Assembly (NCBI RefSeq): GCF_001598855.1
Contig: NZ_BCZS01000003.1
Coordinates: 1 to 64,000, forward strand
Length of the DNA stretch: 64,000 nucleotides
Direction: 5' to 3'
Source: Pluralibacter gergoviae ATCC 33028 = NBRC 105706
GTDB lineage: Bacteria; Pseudomonadota; Gammaproteobacteria; Enterobacterales; Enterobacteriaceae
A program made the position numbers and the translations under genes. A model generated the notes under the pieces. The model was not told the origin of the DNA. It saw only the letters and a list, made by a program, of their open reading frames with translations, and made no database searches. Positions 18,652 through 28,338 of the stretch are shown here, piece after piece; positions within the stretch are counted from its first letter, which is position 1, and each line of letters begins with the position of its first letter.

Positions 18652-20268
18652 ATGAAGTTATCTGTTTTACCGATTTGCTGCGCGCTGGCGCTGGGCGGCC
18701 TTTCTCCGCTCGCGCTGGCGGCGGACGTGCCGCCCGGCACCGCGCTGGCGCAGCAGCAGGTGCTGGTCCGCCATATTAAAGACGAACCCGCATCGCTCGA
18801 TCCGGCCAAAGCGGTCGGCCTGCCGGAAATAGAGGTGATCCGCGATCTGTTTGAGGGGCTGGTCAATCAGGACAGCAAGGGCAATATTATTCCGGGCGTC
18901 GCCACCCGCTGGCAAAGCAACGATAACCGCATCTGGATCTTCACCCTGCGCAGCGACGCCAAATGGTCCGACGGCACGCCGGTCACGGCGCAGGACTTCG
19001 TCTACAGCTGGCGGCGGCTGGTGGATCCGAAAACCACCTCGCCGTTTGCCTGGTTTGCGGCGCTGGCGGGCATCAGCAACGCGCAAAATATCATCGACGG
19101 CAAAGCCGCGCCCGATACCCTCGGCGTGACGGCGGTCGATGCCCGCACCCTGCGGGTTCAGCTCGATAAGCCGCTGCCGTGGTTTGTCAATCTGACCGCT
19201 AACTTCTCGCTGTTTCCTGTGCAGAAGGCCAACGTCGAGAGCGACGCGAACTGGACCCGCCCCGGCAAGCTGGTGGGCAACGGCGCCTACGTGCTGAAAG
19301 AGCGGGTGGTTAACGAAAAGCTGGTCGCCGTGCTGAATGCCTCCTACTGGGATAACGCTAAAACGGTGATTAAGCAGGTGACCTTTGTGCCGATCAACCA
19401 GGAGTCAACGGCCACCAAGCGCTACCTGGCGGGAGATATCGACATTACCGAATCCTTCCCGAAAAATCAGTATCATCAACTGCTCAAGCAGCTGCCGGGG
19501 CAGGTGTTCACGCCGCCGCAGCTCGGCACCTACTATTACGCGTTCAACACCCGCAAAGGGCCGACCGCCGATGCCCGCGTGCGCCTGGCGCTGAGCATGA
19601 CGATCGATCGGCGCATCATGGCGGAGAAGGTGCTCGGCACCGGCGAGAAACCGGCGTGGCGCTTTACGCCGGACGTCACCGCGGGCTTTACCCCGCAGCC
19701 GTCGCCGATGGAGGGCATGAGCCAGGATGAGCTGAATGCGCAGGCCAAAACGCTGCTGCAGGCCGCGGGCTACGGTCCCAACCGTCCGCTGAAGCTGACG
19801 CTGCTGTACAACACCTCTGAGAACCATCAGAAAATCGCCATTGCCGTGGCCTCAATGTGGAAGAAGAACCTCGGCGTTGACGTCAAGCTGCAGAACCAGG
19901 AGTGGAAAACCTATATCGACAGCCGCAACACCGGCAATTTCGACGTGATCCGCGCTTCGTGGGTCGGCGATTACAATGAGCCGTCAACCTTCCTGTCGCT
20001 GCTGACCTCGACCCACAGCGGCAACATTTCGCGCTTCAGCAATCCGGCTTACGATAAGGTGATCAACCAGGCCACGCTGGAATCCACGGAGCAGGCCCGC
20101 AACGCCGACTACAACGAGGCGGAGAAGATTATTGCGACCGAAGCGCCGATTGCGCCGATTTACCAGTACACTAACGGCCGGCTGATTAAACCCTATCTGA
20201 AGGGCTACCCGATCGACAATCCGGAAGATGTCGCTTATAGCCGGACGATGTACATAATTAAACATTAA
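18652..20268 (+). CDS. mppA: MppA, periplasmic murein tripeptide-binding protein
   Basis: 538-residue SBP family 5 protein with a signal peptide (about 1-23, cut after LALA). It delivers L-Ala-D-Glu-DAP to the OppBCDF importer. Very close to E. coli MppA (537) from residue 40 on, including KDEPASLDPAKAVGLPE and the C-terminal NPEDVAYSRTMYIIKH. Together with mpaA and ycjG this forms a murein peptide recycling neighbourhood. Followed at once by a strong terminator hairpin. Confidence 0.96.
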   Translation: MKLSVLPICCALALGGLSPLALAADVPPGTALAQQQVLVRHIKDEPASLDPAKAVGLPEIEVIRDLFEGLVNQDSKGNIIPGVATRWQSNDNRIWIFTLRSDAKWSDGTPVTAQDFVYSWRRLVDPKTTSPFAWFAALAGISNAQNIIDGKAAPDTLGVTAVDARTLRVQLDKPLPWFVNLTANFSLFPVQKANVESDANWTRPGKLVGNGAYVLKERVVNEKLVAVLNASYWDNAKTVIKQVTFVPINQESTATKRYLAGDIDITESFPKNQYHQLLKQLPGQVFTPPQLGTYYYAFNTRKGPTADARVRLALSMTIDRRIMAEKVLGTGEKPAWRFTPDVTAGFTPQPSPMEGMSQDELNAQAKTLLQAAGYGPNRPLKLTLLYNTSENHQKIAIAVASMWKKNLGVDVKLQNQEWKTYIDSRNTGNFDVIRASWVGDYNEPSTFLSLLTSTHSGNISRFSNPAYDKVINQATLESTEQARNADYNEAEKIIATEAPIAPIYQYTNGRLIKPYLKGYPIDNPEDVAYSRTMYIIKH

Positions 20269-20296
20269 GCCGGCAGTTAATTAGCACGCTAAATAA

Positions 20297-20322
20297 AAAA
20301 CCACGCATTTGCGTGGTTTTTA
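20297..20322. terminator. Bidirectional terminator between mppA and the DUF1471 gene
   Basis: AAAACCACGC and GCGTGGTTTT pair perfectly around a 4-base loop, with A-runs on the left and T-runs on the right, so it can stop transcripts from both convergent genes. Confidence 0.9.
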
Positions 20323-20339
20323 AATATTTGCGGTAGTGA

Positions 20340-20630
20340 TTATTTGTTGGCGTCTTTATAGACTTCAGCAATTGCCTCGAAATTAGGACCGTGCTGGCGG
20401 CCGGCGATAACGCGGTAGTAAGTTCCGCCTTTTTCATCGGCTTTTTTAGACAGCGCGTCATGCAGATCGCTCGGTGAAGAGACGGCCCCGCCCGTTTGAG
20501 ATACTGATACCGTGCCCAATTTAACCAGTTTAAAGTGATCGACTTCCTGCTGCGAGATTTGCTGTGCGGCAATCGCGCCAAAAGAGAACACTGACGCCAG
20601 CAGAGAAGTTGCCAGGACTAATTTTTTCAT
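20340..20630 (-). CDS. YdgH/BhsA/McbA-like exported small protein (DUF1471)
   Basis: 96 residues with a signal peptide (1-21, cut after AIA) and one DUF1471 domain, recognised by the KLGTVSVSQTGGAVSSPSDLHDALSKKADEKGG pattern ending in YYRVIAG (shown here in parts) and a C-terminal AEVYK. Family members are small periplasmic or surface proteins induced by stress and linked to biofilm (BhsA, McbA). Which paralogue it corresponds to cannot be told. AAGGA precedes the start. Confidence 0.85.
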   Translation of the reverse strand: MKKLVLATSLLASVFSFGAIAAQQISQQEVDHFKLVKLGTVSVSQTGGAVSSPSDLHDALSKKADEKGGTYYRVIAGRQHGPNFEAIAEVYKDANK

Positions 20631-20782
20631 TTAAGAGCATCCTTGTTAGGTTGACGAGAGTTTTTTGCCTTAGCAATGGCAATTGTAGAATAAAAAAGAA
20701 TAAAGTTGTTTGCGCGAGTTAAAAATATTTAACTTTTCATGCAAAAATATGTTTTCTAAACATTCGCCGTCGCCCGGAGCCT

Positions 20783-22855
20783 TTATTGGCCTTTTTCGGC
20801 ACGCAGTTGTGCCAGCAGCTGGGGGATCTCGCCGGCAGGCATCGGCTCGGCAAACAGGAATCCCTGGAGATACCCGCAGCCAAGTTGAGTCATCAGCTGG
20901 CGCTGCTCCTCCGTTTCAACCCCTTCAGCGACAACGCGCATATTCATGGACTGCGCAATGTCGATAATCGTCGAGACAATCTTGACGTTCTTACCGCTTT
21001 CGCGCAGGTCGCGGACGAAGCTTTTATCAATTTTTAACTCCCGGGCCGGGAGGTTTCTCAGAGAGAGCATATTGGAGAAGCCGGTGCCGAAATCATCAAT
21101 GGAAATCCTCACGCCGAGCTGATTAAAGGCATTCATCACGCTGATGCTGTGGGCGATATCCCTCAGGGCGGTGCTTTCGGTGAGTTCGATGATGAGCCGC
21201 GACGGCGCAACGGCATAGTGCGACAGCGCGCCGGAGACGATAGCGTAGATATCGTGCTGCTCAAACTGCGTGGCGGAAAGGTTGATGGAGAGGCTCCAGC
21301 TACCGTAGCCCTCCGCCTGCCACTGGCGAAGCTGCATACAGGCGCGGTCGATGATCCAGCTGCCGACGGGAATGATAAGTCCGGTACTTTCGAGGGTTTC
21401 AAGAAACAGCTCCGGCAGCAAAAGACCGCGGGTAGGGTGGCGCCAGCGCAGCAGGGCTTCAAAGCCGCTTATTTCTGCACTGCCGGCGCGGTACACGGGC
21501 TGATACCAGAGTTCAAACTGCTCTCTCTCCAGCGCCAGAGTAAGGTCCTGAAGAAAGCCGGCGGCATTGTGTATCTTGTTCATCATATCGGGATGGTAAA
21601 ACATCCAGCCGTTGCGCCCCTGCTGCTTAACGTTATACATCGCGGTATCGGCCTTGAGCTTTAGCGCCTGCAGCGTTGCGCCGTGCTCGGGCCAGAGGCT
21701 TATTCCGACGCTCAGGGAGACCTGCAAAAGCTGGCGGCCTTCATAGAACGGGCGGCGAATGGTATCTACCATGCGGGCGGCCAGATCCTCCATTTCACCT
21801 GCATCGGTTTCCGGTACCAGCAGAATAAACTCGTCGCCGCCCAGCCGCGCCAGAGTCATTCCGGGGCGCAGGCAGGCGCGAAGGCGCGTCGTTACCGCCA
21901 CCAGCAGCTGGTCGCCGACGTGGTGCCCCCAGGCGTCGTTCACCAGCTTGAAGCGATCCAGATCCATAAACACTACCGCAAAGGTGCGTCGGGTGCTCTG
22001 CGCCTGCTGGAGACACTCTTCCATGCACCTGTCGATATGGCTGCGGTTCGCAAGGCCGGTCAGGCCGTCGAAGCGCGCCTGCTGCTCCAGCTGCTGGTTA
22101 AGCTGGAGCAGGTTATCCGTCAGGCGGCTGGTGCGCTGCTGCGAATCGATCATCGAGATGATCAGCATGATGCCGAGGATGGCAAGGGTCACGGCCGACA
22201 CCCAGATGGAGAGGCCGGCTTCGCTGATGCCGCTGACCGCCGTATGCATACTGCCGGTGAAGGTGGCAGCGCTCATGCCGGTATAGTGCATTGCGGCAAT
22301 GGCGCATCCCATGACCACGGCCGCCAGCAGCCGGTTGACGATGATCCGCTTACTCTGGCGACGCAGGCTGAAGGCGAGCCACAGGCCTGCGCCGGAGGCC
22401 GCAACGGCAATCAGCGCCGAGAGCGCAATCAGGGCATAATTCCAGCGGATACCGTCGTGGATCATCAGCGCCGACATGCCTACGTAGTGCATAGTGACCA
22501 CGCCGCTGCTGAGGATAGCGGTCGCCAGCATCAGGCGGCGGGCCGACAGCCGTTCGCCCTGCATGGCGATGTTGATGGAAAGGGTGGACGCGAACATGGC
22601 CACCAGCAGCGAGAAGACGGTGATCGGCAGATCGTAATGCATCACCATCGGCATCTTCATCGCCAGCATGCCGATGAAGTGCATCGACCAGATACCCAGC
22701 CCGAGGGTAACGCCGCCGGCCAGGCGCCAGAAAAGGGCCGCCCGTAAGCCGGCGGAAACCATTCTGGCTGCGCTGTCGAGGGCCACAAAGGAAGCCACAA
22801 ACGACACTAAAATCGATATGCCAATGAGTACCGGATCCCAGGAGACGTACAGCAT
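20783..22855 (-). CDS. MHYT-GGDEF-EAL membrane c-di-GMP enzyme
   Basis: About 690 residues from the chosen start (ATG at 22855, MLYVSWDP, the usual start of MHYT proteins); the frame is open for 65 more codons upstream. Residues 1-250 form seven helices with the three MHYT-type motifs (MHFIGMLAM, MHYVGMSAL, MHYTGMSAA), thought to bind metal and sense a gas or redox state. A GGDEF domain with intact RLGGDEF and an EAL domain with intact EALLRW, NLSA and DDFGTG motifs follow, so it could make and break c-di-GMP; one activity usually dominates. It occupies the region where E. coli has dgcM (ydaM). Confidence 0.92.
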   Translation of the reverse strand: MLYVSWDPVLIGISILVSFVASFVALDSAARMVSAGLRAALFWRLAGGVTLGLGIWSMHFIGMLAMKMPMVMHYDLPITVFSLLVAMFASTLSINIAMQGERLSARRLMLATAILSSGVVTMHYVGMSALMIHDGIRWNYALIALSALIAVAASGAGLWLAFSLRRQSKRIIVNRLLAAVVMGCAIAAMHYTGMSAATFTGSMHTAVSGISEAGLSIWVSAVTLAILGIMLIISMIDSQQRTSRLTDNLLQLNQQLEQQARFDGLTGLANRSHIDRCMEECLQQAQSTRRTFAVVFMDLDRFKLVNDAWGHHVGDQLLVAVTTRLRACLRPGMTLARLGGDEFILLVPETDAGEMEDLAARMVDTIRRPFYEGRQLLQVSLSVGISLWPEHGATLQALKLKADTAMYNVKQQGRNGWMFYHPDMMNKIHNAAGFLQDLTLALEREQFELWYQPVYRAGSAEISGFEALLRWRHPTRGLLLPELFLETLESTGLIIPVGSWIIDRACMQLRQWQAEGYGSWSLSINLSATQFEQHDIYAIVSGALSHYAVAPSRLIIELTESTALRDIAHSISVMNAFNQLGVRISIDDFGTGFSNMLSLRNLPARELKIDKSFVRDLRESGKNVKIVSTIIDIAQSMNMRVVAEGVETEEQRQLMTQLGCGYLQGFLFAEPMPAGEIPQLLAQLRAEKGQ

Positions 22856-23106
22856 TAAGTCATCCACATTGGTAAAATTTTGTTGCGCTAATGTAACAGA
22901 TGACCTGGGAAAGATACCACTCAAAGCGCGGCTATTGCCGCTCATTTTTGCTGCAGGCAGCGCGCGGTGAAAAAGTATTTCCTGCTTTCTAAAATAAAAC
23001 TGCCGCGCGGATAGGGTGAATCTCTTTTTCTCGCCGTCTGCCAATTGCAAAGGCGCTAACGGCTGCTATAACCCTGTAATCTGCATATGTATCTGCGAGT
23101 AAAAAA

Positions 23107-24246
23107 ATGCTTCGGGATATGAGTGTCCGTACTTTGATGATTGCCTACCTGGCCTGCGCATTCGCCGCCATTGATATTGCCTGCCTGATCGTGTCTGCCG
23201 ATGCCGCGCTGCTGATTATGCTTAACACTGCCTGGCTAATTGTGCTGACGCTGCTGTGGATCTATTTAACCCGCTACCTGGTGCGGCCCATCAATGCGGT
23301 TAAAGAGAGTATTGATGAGGTTAACCGCGGTAACCTTACCGTTTCAATCCCGCACTTTGGCAATAACTGCGCCGGTAAGCTAATCCCGGGCATTAATGCG
23401 CTGGCGCGCAGCATCTCTATGCTGGTTGGCGAAATCCGCGACACCTCCGGCGAGGCGATGGCGCTGTCGGGGCTGCTGGCGAGTCAAAGCGCCGATCTGG
23501 CGGTAAAAAGTGAGCAGCAGTCCGCTACCCTTATCGAGACCGCCGCCAGCATGGAGGAGATAGCGGCAGGGACCAAAAACAGCGCCGACAATACCCGCCT
23601 TGCCACCGCGCGGGCCGGCGAGGCGACCGCCTGCGCCAGCCGCGGCGGGCAGCTGATGAATAACGTTGCCGCCAACATGCAGTCGATCACCGACAGCGCC
23701 CGGCAGATGGCCGAGATCATCTCGCTTATCGACAGCATCGCCTTTCAGACCAACATCCTGGCACTGAACGCCGCCGTCGAAGCGGCGAGGGCGGGTGAGC
23801 AGGGAAAAGGCTTCTCGGTGGTGGCGGGGGAAGTCCGCACGCTGGCGCATCGCAGCGCTGAAGCGGCGAAAAATATTAAGCAGCTTATTACCGTGACGCA
23901 GACGAATGTCACCGAAGGCGCAGAGGTCGTGGCCCGGGCCGAAGAGAATATGCGGCAGATTGTCGCAGGCTCGCAGCAGTTGAGCGCGCTGATGGAGGAA
24001 GTTGCCTGCGCAACGCTCCAGCAGGAGCGGGGTATTTCGCAGATAACCCTGGCGCTGGGTGAGCTGGAGCGCGTGACCCAGAGCAACGTGACGATGGTTG
24101 ATGCGCTGGCCGGATCCTCCGCCACGCTTAAAAATCAGGTGCTGAGTCTACAGCAGCGGACCGCAGGCTTCCGGCTGGCCGCTGATTCACCCGCAGCGGC
24201 GCGTGGCGAAAGGCGTCTGGTGACGCGACAGCCGCTTGATGCCTGA
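23107..24246 (+). CDS. Methyl-accepting chemotaxis protein without a ligand-binding domain
   Basis: 379 residues. Two membrane helices (about 8-30 and 32-54) are joined by only a few residues, so no periplasmic sensor exists. A HAMP-like linker (YLVRPINAVKESIDEVNRGN) leads to a signalling domain with the highly conserved hairpin tip (IDSIAFQTNILALNAAVEAA) that binds CheA and CheW. No CheR-tethering pentapeptide ends the protein. It may sense membrane or redox state, or act through a partner. The neighbouring MHYT-GGDEF-EAL gene is divergent across 252 bases. Confidence 0.9.
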   Translation: MLRDMSVRTLMIAYLACAFAAIDIACLIVSADAALLIMLNTAWLIVLTLLWIYLTRYLVRPINAVKESIDEVNRGNLTVSIPHFGNNCAGKLIPGINALARSISMLVGEIRDTSGEAMALSGLLASQSADLAVKSEQQSATLIETAASMEEIAAGTKNSADNTRLATARAGEATACASRGGQLMNNVAANMQSITDSARQMAEIISLIDSIAFQTNILALNAAVEAARAGEQGKGFSVVAGEVRTLAHRSAEAAKNIKQLITVTQTNVTEGAEVVARAEENMRQIVAGSQQLSALMEEVACATLQQERGISQITLALGELERVTQSNVTMVDALAGSSATLKNQVLSLQQRTAGFRLAADSPAAARGERRLVTRQPLDA

Positions 24247-24444
24247 TTACCTGCCGCCGGACCCGCCGCCAGCGCGGGCCGGTTATCGTTAACTGCCGTT
24301 AACGATTTTTCCATTGTGCCCCTGGCGGCGCCTGCTGATAATGTGACTATAATCAATAAATTCAGCGTGATGACCCCCATGGCTGCTGCTCACCGATCCG
24401 ATCAGCCTGGGCGTATTGCGTAACTCAACGTTTATGGAGGCACC

Positions 24445-25428
24445 GTGGAAGCCATTAAAGGGAGCGATGTCAATGTGCCGGACGCCGTGTTCGCGTGGCT
24501 GCTGGACGGTAAGGGCGGGGTAAAACCGCTTCAGGACAGCGATGTTATTGATAAAGATAATCCGTGCTGGCTGCATCTGAACTACACCCATCCCGACAGC
24601 GCCCGCTGGCTGGAGAGTACTCCGCTGCTGCCCAACACCGTGCGCGATGCGCTGGCCGGCGACAGCCTGCGTCCCCGGGTTACGCGCATGGGCGACGGGA
24701 CGCTGATTACGCTGCGCTGCATCAACGGCAGCACCGATGAGCGGCCGGACCAGCTGGTTGCCATGCGGGTCTACGTCGACGAGCGGCTTATTGTCTCCAC
24801 CCGCCAGCGTAAGGTGCTCGCCCTCGATGATATCGTTAAGGATCTGGAAGAGGGCACCGGGCCCACCGACATCGGCGGCTGGCTGGTGGACGTCTGCGAT
24901 GCGCTGACCGACCACGCCAGCGAGTTTATTGAAGAGCTGCACGACAAGATTATCGATCTGGAGGACAATCTGCTGGACCAGCAGGTGCCCCAGCGCGGCC
25001 TGCTGGCGCTGCTGCGCAAGCAGCTTATCGTGATGCGCCGCTATATGGCGCCGCAGCGCGACGTCTACGCCCGCATCTCCAGCGAAAGGCTGCCGTGGAT
25101 GAATGACGACCAGCGCCGGCGGATGCAGGATATCGCCGACCGTCTCGGACGCGGGCTGGACGAAATAGACGCCTGCATTGCCAGAACGGACGTGATGGCG
25201 GACGAAGTCGCGCAGCTGATGCAGGAGTCGCTGACCCGCAGGAGCTACACCATGTCGCTGATGGCAATGGTATTTCTGCCCAGCACTTTCCTGACCGGAC
25301 TGTTCGGCGTCAACCTCGGCGGCATTCCCGGCGGCGCGTGGCGGTTTGGCTTCTCGCTGTTCTGCTTTGGGTTAGTGGTACTGATTGTTGGTGTTATCTG
25401 GTGGTTACACCGCAGTAAATGGTTGTAA
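24445..25428 (+). CDS. zntB: ZntB, CorA-family zinc transporter
   Basis: 327 residues as in E. coli. A large cytoplasmic N-terminal domain, then two C-terminal membrane helices; the family signature after helix 1 reads GVNLGG in place of the GMN of magnesium CorA, as in ZntB. Moves zinc (proton-driven uptake is proposed) as a pentamer. The GTG start at 24445 is chosen because TGGAGG lies 5 bases before it and the N-terminus [18 protein letters not shown] matches the family. Confidence 0.96.
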   Translation: MEAIKGSDVNVPDAVFAWLLDGKGGVKPLQDSDVIDKDNPCWLHLNYTHPDSARWLESTPLLPNTVRDALAGDSLRPRVTRMGDGTLITLRCINGSTDERPDQLVAMRVYVDERLIVSTRQRKVLALDDIVKDLEEGTGPTDIGGWLVDVCDALTDHASEFIEELHDKIIDLEDNLLDQQVPQRGLLALLRKQLIVMRRYMAPQRDVYARISSERLPWMNDDQRRRMQDIADRLGRGLDEIDACIARTDVMADEVAQLMQESLTRRSYTMSLMAMVFLPSTFLTGLFGVNLGGIPGGAWRFGFSLFCFGLVVLIVGVIWWLHRSKWL

Positions 25429-25474
25429 AAAAATCACTTTCAGGTGCGGGATTACGAATGAAATGCGGCAATAA

Positions 25475-25488
25475 TTGAGCAAAATCAA
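25475..25488 (+). promoter_or_regulatory. FNR site of the fnrS promoter
   Basis: TTGAG-CAAA-ATCAA is one mismatch from the FNR consensus TTGAT-N4-ATCAA. Its centre lies about 42 bases before the inferred fnrS start, the class II activator position; a -10 element AATATC sits at 25512-25517. Confidence 0.85.
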
Positions 25489-25523
25489 GAAACCTTCTAC
25501 CCATTCAGGGCAATATCTCTCTC

Positions 25524-25646
25524 GCAGGTGAATGCAACGTCAAGCGATGGGCGTTGCGCTCCATATTGTCTTACTTCCTTTTTTGAATTACTGCATAGCA
25601 CAATTGATTCGTACGACGCCGACTTAACTAAGTCGGCTTTTTTTTG
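25524..25646 (+). ncRNA. fnrS: FnrS, anaerobically induced small RNA
   Basis: About 122 bases nearly identical to E. coli FnrS, from GCAGGTGAATGCAACG through the conserved single-stranded central segment to a terminator with arms GCCGACTTA and TAAGTCGGC followed by nine T. Only the terminator loop differs. FnrS is an Hfq-dependent RNA that represses aerobic genes (sodB, sodA, maeA, gpmA and others) when oxygen is absent, under FNR and ArcA. It keeps its place after zntB, but the usual neighbour dbpA is missing. Confidence 0.97.
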
Positions 25647-25693
25647 TCCAGCTTCTACCCTTAAGGGAGATACCCGCAAGCGTGGAGGCAGCG

Positions 25694-25840
25694 ATGACAG
25701 CAGTTAATGTACGGCAAATGAGCGATCTTCCCACCGATCCGGTGCCGGTACCAGACCCGATACCAAGGCCCCAGCCGATACCGGACCCGCCGGCCGATCC
25801 CGATCCGCATCCGATCATCGACCCGCCGCCGCACCGCTAA
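25694..25840 (+). CDS. 48-residue proline/aspartate-rich microprotein
   Basis: An ATG preceded by GGAGG with a 5-base spacer opens a 48-codon frame. After residue 12 the sequence is built almost wholly of P-D-P and P-x-P units (PTDPVPVPDPIPRPQPIP and on), likely an extended polyproline helix. No signal peptide or membrane segment. It starts 48 bases after the fnrS terminator, so it needs its own promoter; none is obvious. I do not recognise the family. The strong ribosome site and unbroken repeat pattern argue that it is real. Confidence 0.6.
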   Translation: MTAVNVRQMSDLPTDPVPVPDPIPRPQPIPDPPADPDPHPIIDPPPHR

Positions 25841-25848
25841 CGGCAGGC

Positions 25849-25874
25849 AAAAAAAGCCCTCCGTGCGGAGGGCT
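25849..25874 (-). terminator. ttcA terminator
   Basis: On the minus strand, AGCCCTCC and GGAGGGCT pair around a 4-base loop and run into seven T. It lies 17 bases after the ttcA stop. Confidence 0.88.
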
Positions 25875-25890
25875 CTCGCCGGACGGCGGC

Positions 25891-26826
25891 TTACTTAATC
25901 TCGAGCACATCAAGACGGTGTGCAGCAGGATCGTGCTCGTCCTCTTCCGGCTGCCAGCCGACGGGATTGAGCGGGATCTCTTCGCGGTCAAAGGCCAGGT
26001 CACCGCCGTTTACCACTTCCGACCCGTGGTGTAGCCCTTTAAAATCAAACAGTTCTGTATCGCACAGGTGCGACGGGACGACGTTTTGCATGGCGCTGAA
26101 CATGGTTTCGATGCGCCCCGGATAGCGCTTATCCCAGTCGCGCAGCATATCGCCAATCACCTGGCGCTGCAGGTTCGGCTGCGACCCGCAGAGATTGCAC
26201 GGAATAATAGGGAACGCCTTCGCCTGAGCGAAGCGCTCAATGTCCTTCTCGCGGCAGTAGGCCAGCGGACGAATAACGATGTGCTTGCCGTCATCGCTCA
26301 TCAGCTTCGGCGGCATCCCCTTCATTTTTCCGCCGTAGAACATATTGAGGAACAGCGTCTGCAAAATATCGTCCCGGTGGTGCCCCAGCGCAATCTTGGT
26401 GGCGCCAAGCTCGGTGGCAGTGCGGTAGAGAATGCCGCGGCGCAGGCGGGAGCAGAGCGAGCAGGTGGTTTTCCCCTCCGGGATCTTCTCTTTTACGATG
26501 CCGTAGGTATTCTCTTCGACGATTTTGTACTCGACGCCCAGCGCGTCCAGGTACGCCGGCAGAATGTGCTCCGGGAAGCCCGGCTGCTTCTGATCGAGAT
26601 TCACCGCCACCAGGCTGAAGTTAACCGGCGCGCTCTGCTGCAGATTGCGTAAAATCTCCAGCATGGTGTAGCTGTCTTTCCCGCCGGAGAGGCAGACCAT
26701 AATGCGGTCGCCCTCTTCAATCATATTGAAGTCGGCAATCGCCTCGCCGACGTTGCGGCGCAGGCGCTTCTGGAGTTTATTGATGTTGTACTGCTCTTTT
26801 TTGTTAACTTGCTGATTTTCTTGCAT
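25891..26826 (-). CDS. ttcA: TtcA, tRNA 2-thiocytidine-32 synthetase
   Basis: 311 residues. PP-loop ATPase motif SGGKDS at 47-52, and cysteines C122/C125 (TCSLC) and C210/C213 (CNLC) that hold the Fe-S cluster and transfer sulphur to C32 of tRNA in the cytoplasm. Intact and close to E. coli TtcA. Its first codons (MQENQQ) lie inside the prophage attachment repeat, so integration rebuilt the start of the gene but replaced everything upstream; expression must now come from the prophage side, where the integrase gene reads in the same direction. Confidence 0.97.
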   Translation of the reverse strand: MQENQQVNKKEQYNINKLQKRLRRNVGEAIADFNMIEEGDRIMVCLSGGKDSYTMLEILRNLQQSAPVNFSLVAVNLDQKQPGFPEHILPAYLDALGVEYKIVEENTYGIVKEKIPEGKTTCSLCSRLRRGILYRTATELGATKIALGHHRDDILQTLFLNMFYGGKMKGMPPKLMSDDGKHIVIRPLAYCREKDIERFAQAKAFPIIPCNLCGSQPNLQRQVIGDMLRDWDKRYPGRIETMFSAMQNVVPSHLCDTELFDFKGLHHGSEVVNGGDLAFDREEIPLNPVGWQPEEDEHDPAAHRLDVLEIK

Positions 26827-26839
26827 TATTCACTATCTC
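26808..26839. repeat. Prophage attachment site, ttcA side
   Basis: 32 bases starting CTTGCTGATTTTCTTGCATT, repeated at 31676-31707 with a single mismatch (A26832/G31700). It spans the ttcA start codon, the same target the Rac prophage uses in E. coli, and sits next to the integrase gene. Confidence 0.93.
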
Positions 26840-26875
26840 AAAAACCAAAAGGGGCATATAAGGGGCAAACTTTTG

Positions 26876-28114
26876 TCAGAGCGCCAGCTTATTGTTCAGC
26901 ATCGACACCTGATCGCCGTTAAGCTCTTCAATCCATGCGCCATAGACCTCATAGACCATTTGCGCGTTCTCATGCCCCATCTGGCTTGCAATAAAAGAGG
27001 GGTTTGCGCCGGCCGACAGCAGCCAGCAGGCAAAAGTATGCCGCGTATGGTACGGATTCCGGCGGCGAATGCCAGCACGTTTTACCGCGGCGTTCCACCT
27101 GTCACCTATACTGGATACGTTATAATAGGGTTTCTGAACTCCTTTACGCACCCGGGGAATAAAAACAAAGCGCAACCTCTGCCGTTCGGTTTTACCGTAC
27201 TCCCGGTGATGGAAGAGGATTTCGCTCCTGGGTTGCAGGGCTGTCAGCTCCCGCTGCGCCTTAAGTGCTTCCAGCGCCGGCTCAAGAAGCTTTATTTTCC
27301 TTATGCCGGCATCCGTTTTTGGCGGCCCGAACGTTCCGATCCCCGTCAGATTACGTCTGACCTCGACGGTGCCTTCCTCAAAATTGACATCTTCCCATGC
27401 CAGCGCGGCCAGTTCACCATGACGCAGGCCGGAGTAAATGGCAAATTTCCACAAATTCTGGCTTTGACCTTTCTCGCTGTTCATTAGCTCCTGAAACTCA
27501 TTTTTGGTCAGCGGATCTGGCTTTGCTCTTGTCTTCTGCAGCTTGCGAACGCCTTCGAACGGCGTGTTTCTGATGTATCCTGAGTGATGCGCGAACCGTA
27601 ACATAGTGCACAGCAGCGAAATATAATTCTCTACGGTGCGCACGGTTCTCCCGACTTTATTGCCCCTGCTGGCATTCCGGTAATTGGTTTCACCACTCAG
27701 CAATTCGTTGCGATAATTAAGAATATCGCTGTGCCGAATACTTGCGATTGGGGTGTTAGAGTTCACGATAAGCTTGAGTGTTCCTATCTGAAAGCCTGTC
27801 TTGCGCAGCGTGTTGGCTGCTAACTCAGTCTCCTTCACTTTCAACCAAAGAGTGCACAGATCTTCAAAAGTCCGCACCGATGTGGTTGTGACTACCTTTG
27901 TCCCTTTTTTTGATTCCGGGAAGCGCTGCTGATAGTCGAATTCGCCCAGGTTTATTTCACTGAGGATCAGCGCGCGGAGATTGCCAGCCTTTTTGATATT
28001 GGCTGGCGTTATCAGCCAGCCCTTGAGGATCTCACGACATCTCTTACCGCGGTACATAAACCAGATACAGATGCTTTTACCTCTTATTTCAACACCTGTT
28101 GGTAGTGATGCCAT
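26876..28114 (-). CDS. Rac-type prophage tyrosine integrase
   Basis: 412 residues, close to IntR of the E. coli Rac prophage. N-terminal Arm-binding domain (TGVEIRGKSICIWFMYRGKR), a core-binding domain, and a catalytic domain with SGLRHGE (Arg), HTRHTFACWLL (His-x-x-Arg), GH in QMGHE and the nucleophile Tyr in VYEVYG. All catalytic residues are present, so it may still recombine the flanking att sites. It reads towards ttcA, ending about 50 bases before it. Confidence 0.95.
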   Translation of the reverse strand: MASLPTGVEIRGKSICIWFMYRGKRCREILKGWLITPANIKKAGNLRALILSEINLGEFDYQQRFPESKKGTKVVTTTSVRTFEDLCTLWLKVKETELAANTLRKTGFQIGTLKLIVNSNTPIASIRHSDILNYRNELLSGETNYRNASRGNKVGRTVRTVENYISLLCTMLRFAHHSGYIRNTPFEGVRKLQKTRAKPDPLTKNEFQELMNSEKGQSQNLWKFAIYSGLRHGELAALAWEDVNFEEGTVEVRRNLTGIGTFGPPKTDAGIRKIKLLEPALEALKAQRELTALQPRSEILFHHREYGKTERQRLRFVFIPRVRKGVQKPYYNVSSIGDRWNAAVKRAGIRRRNPYHTRHTFACWLLSAGANPSFIASQMGHENAQMVYEVYGAWIEELNGDQVSMLNNKLAL

Positions 28115-28116
28115 AA

Positions 28117-28338
28117 CTATGAATCCTGAATAAATTTATTGATCTTTGGGTAGTTACACCAGGTGGTACCCCGCTTACTGGCTGAGTTACCCTTGGAAGA
28201 AACCCTCTTGAAGTGAACTCCCTCCACCCAGCACTCCAGCCGGTAGTTCTCAATCTGCCGCGGCCCGAGCCCTGTCAATGTAGTGAGACCCTGCTCAACT
28301 ACCCACTCAACGTTGAAATGAACTTGAGACATATTCAC
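28117..28338 (-). CDS. Phage excisionase-like protein (DUF1233 family)
   Basis: 73 residues with a winged-helix-like pattern: [22 protein letters not shown], then CWVEGVHFK and a C-terminal YPKINKFI, as in the DUF1233 excisionases beside Rac-type integrases. It sits 2 bases upstream of the integrase gene in the same direction, the usual xis-int order. Expected to direct excision; small but well placed. Confidence 0.8.
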   Translation of the reverse strand: MNMSQVHFNVEWVVEQGLTTLTGLGPRQIENYRLECWVEGVHFKRVSSKGNSASKRGTTWCNYPKINKFIQDS

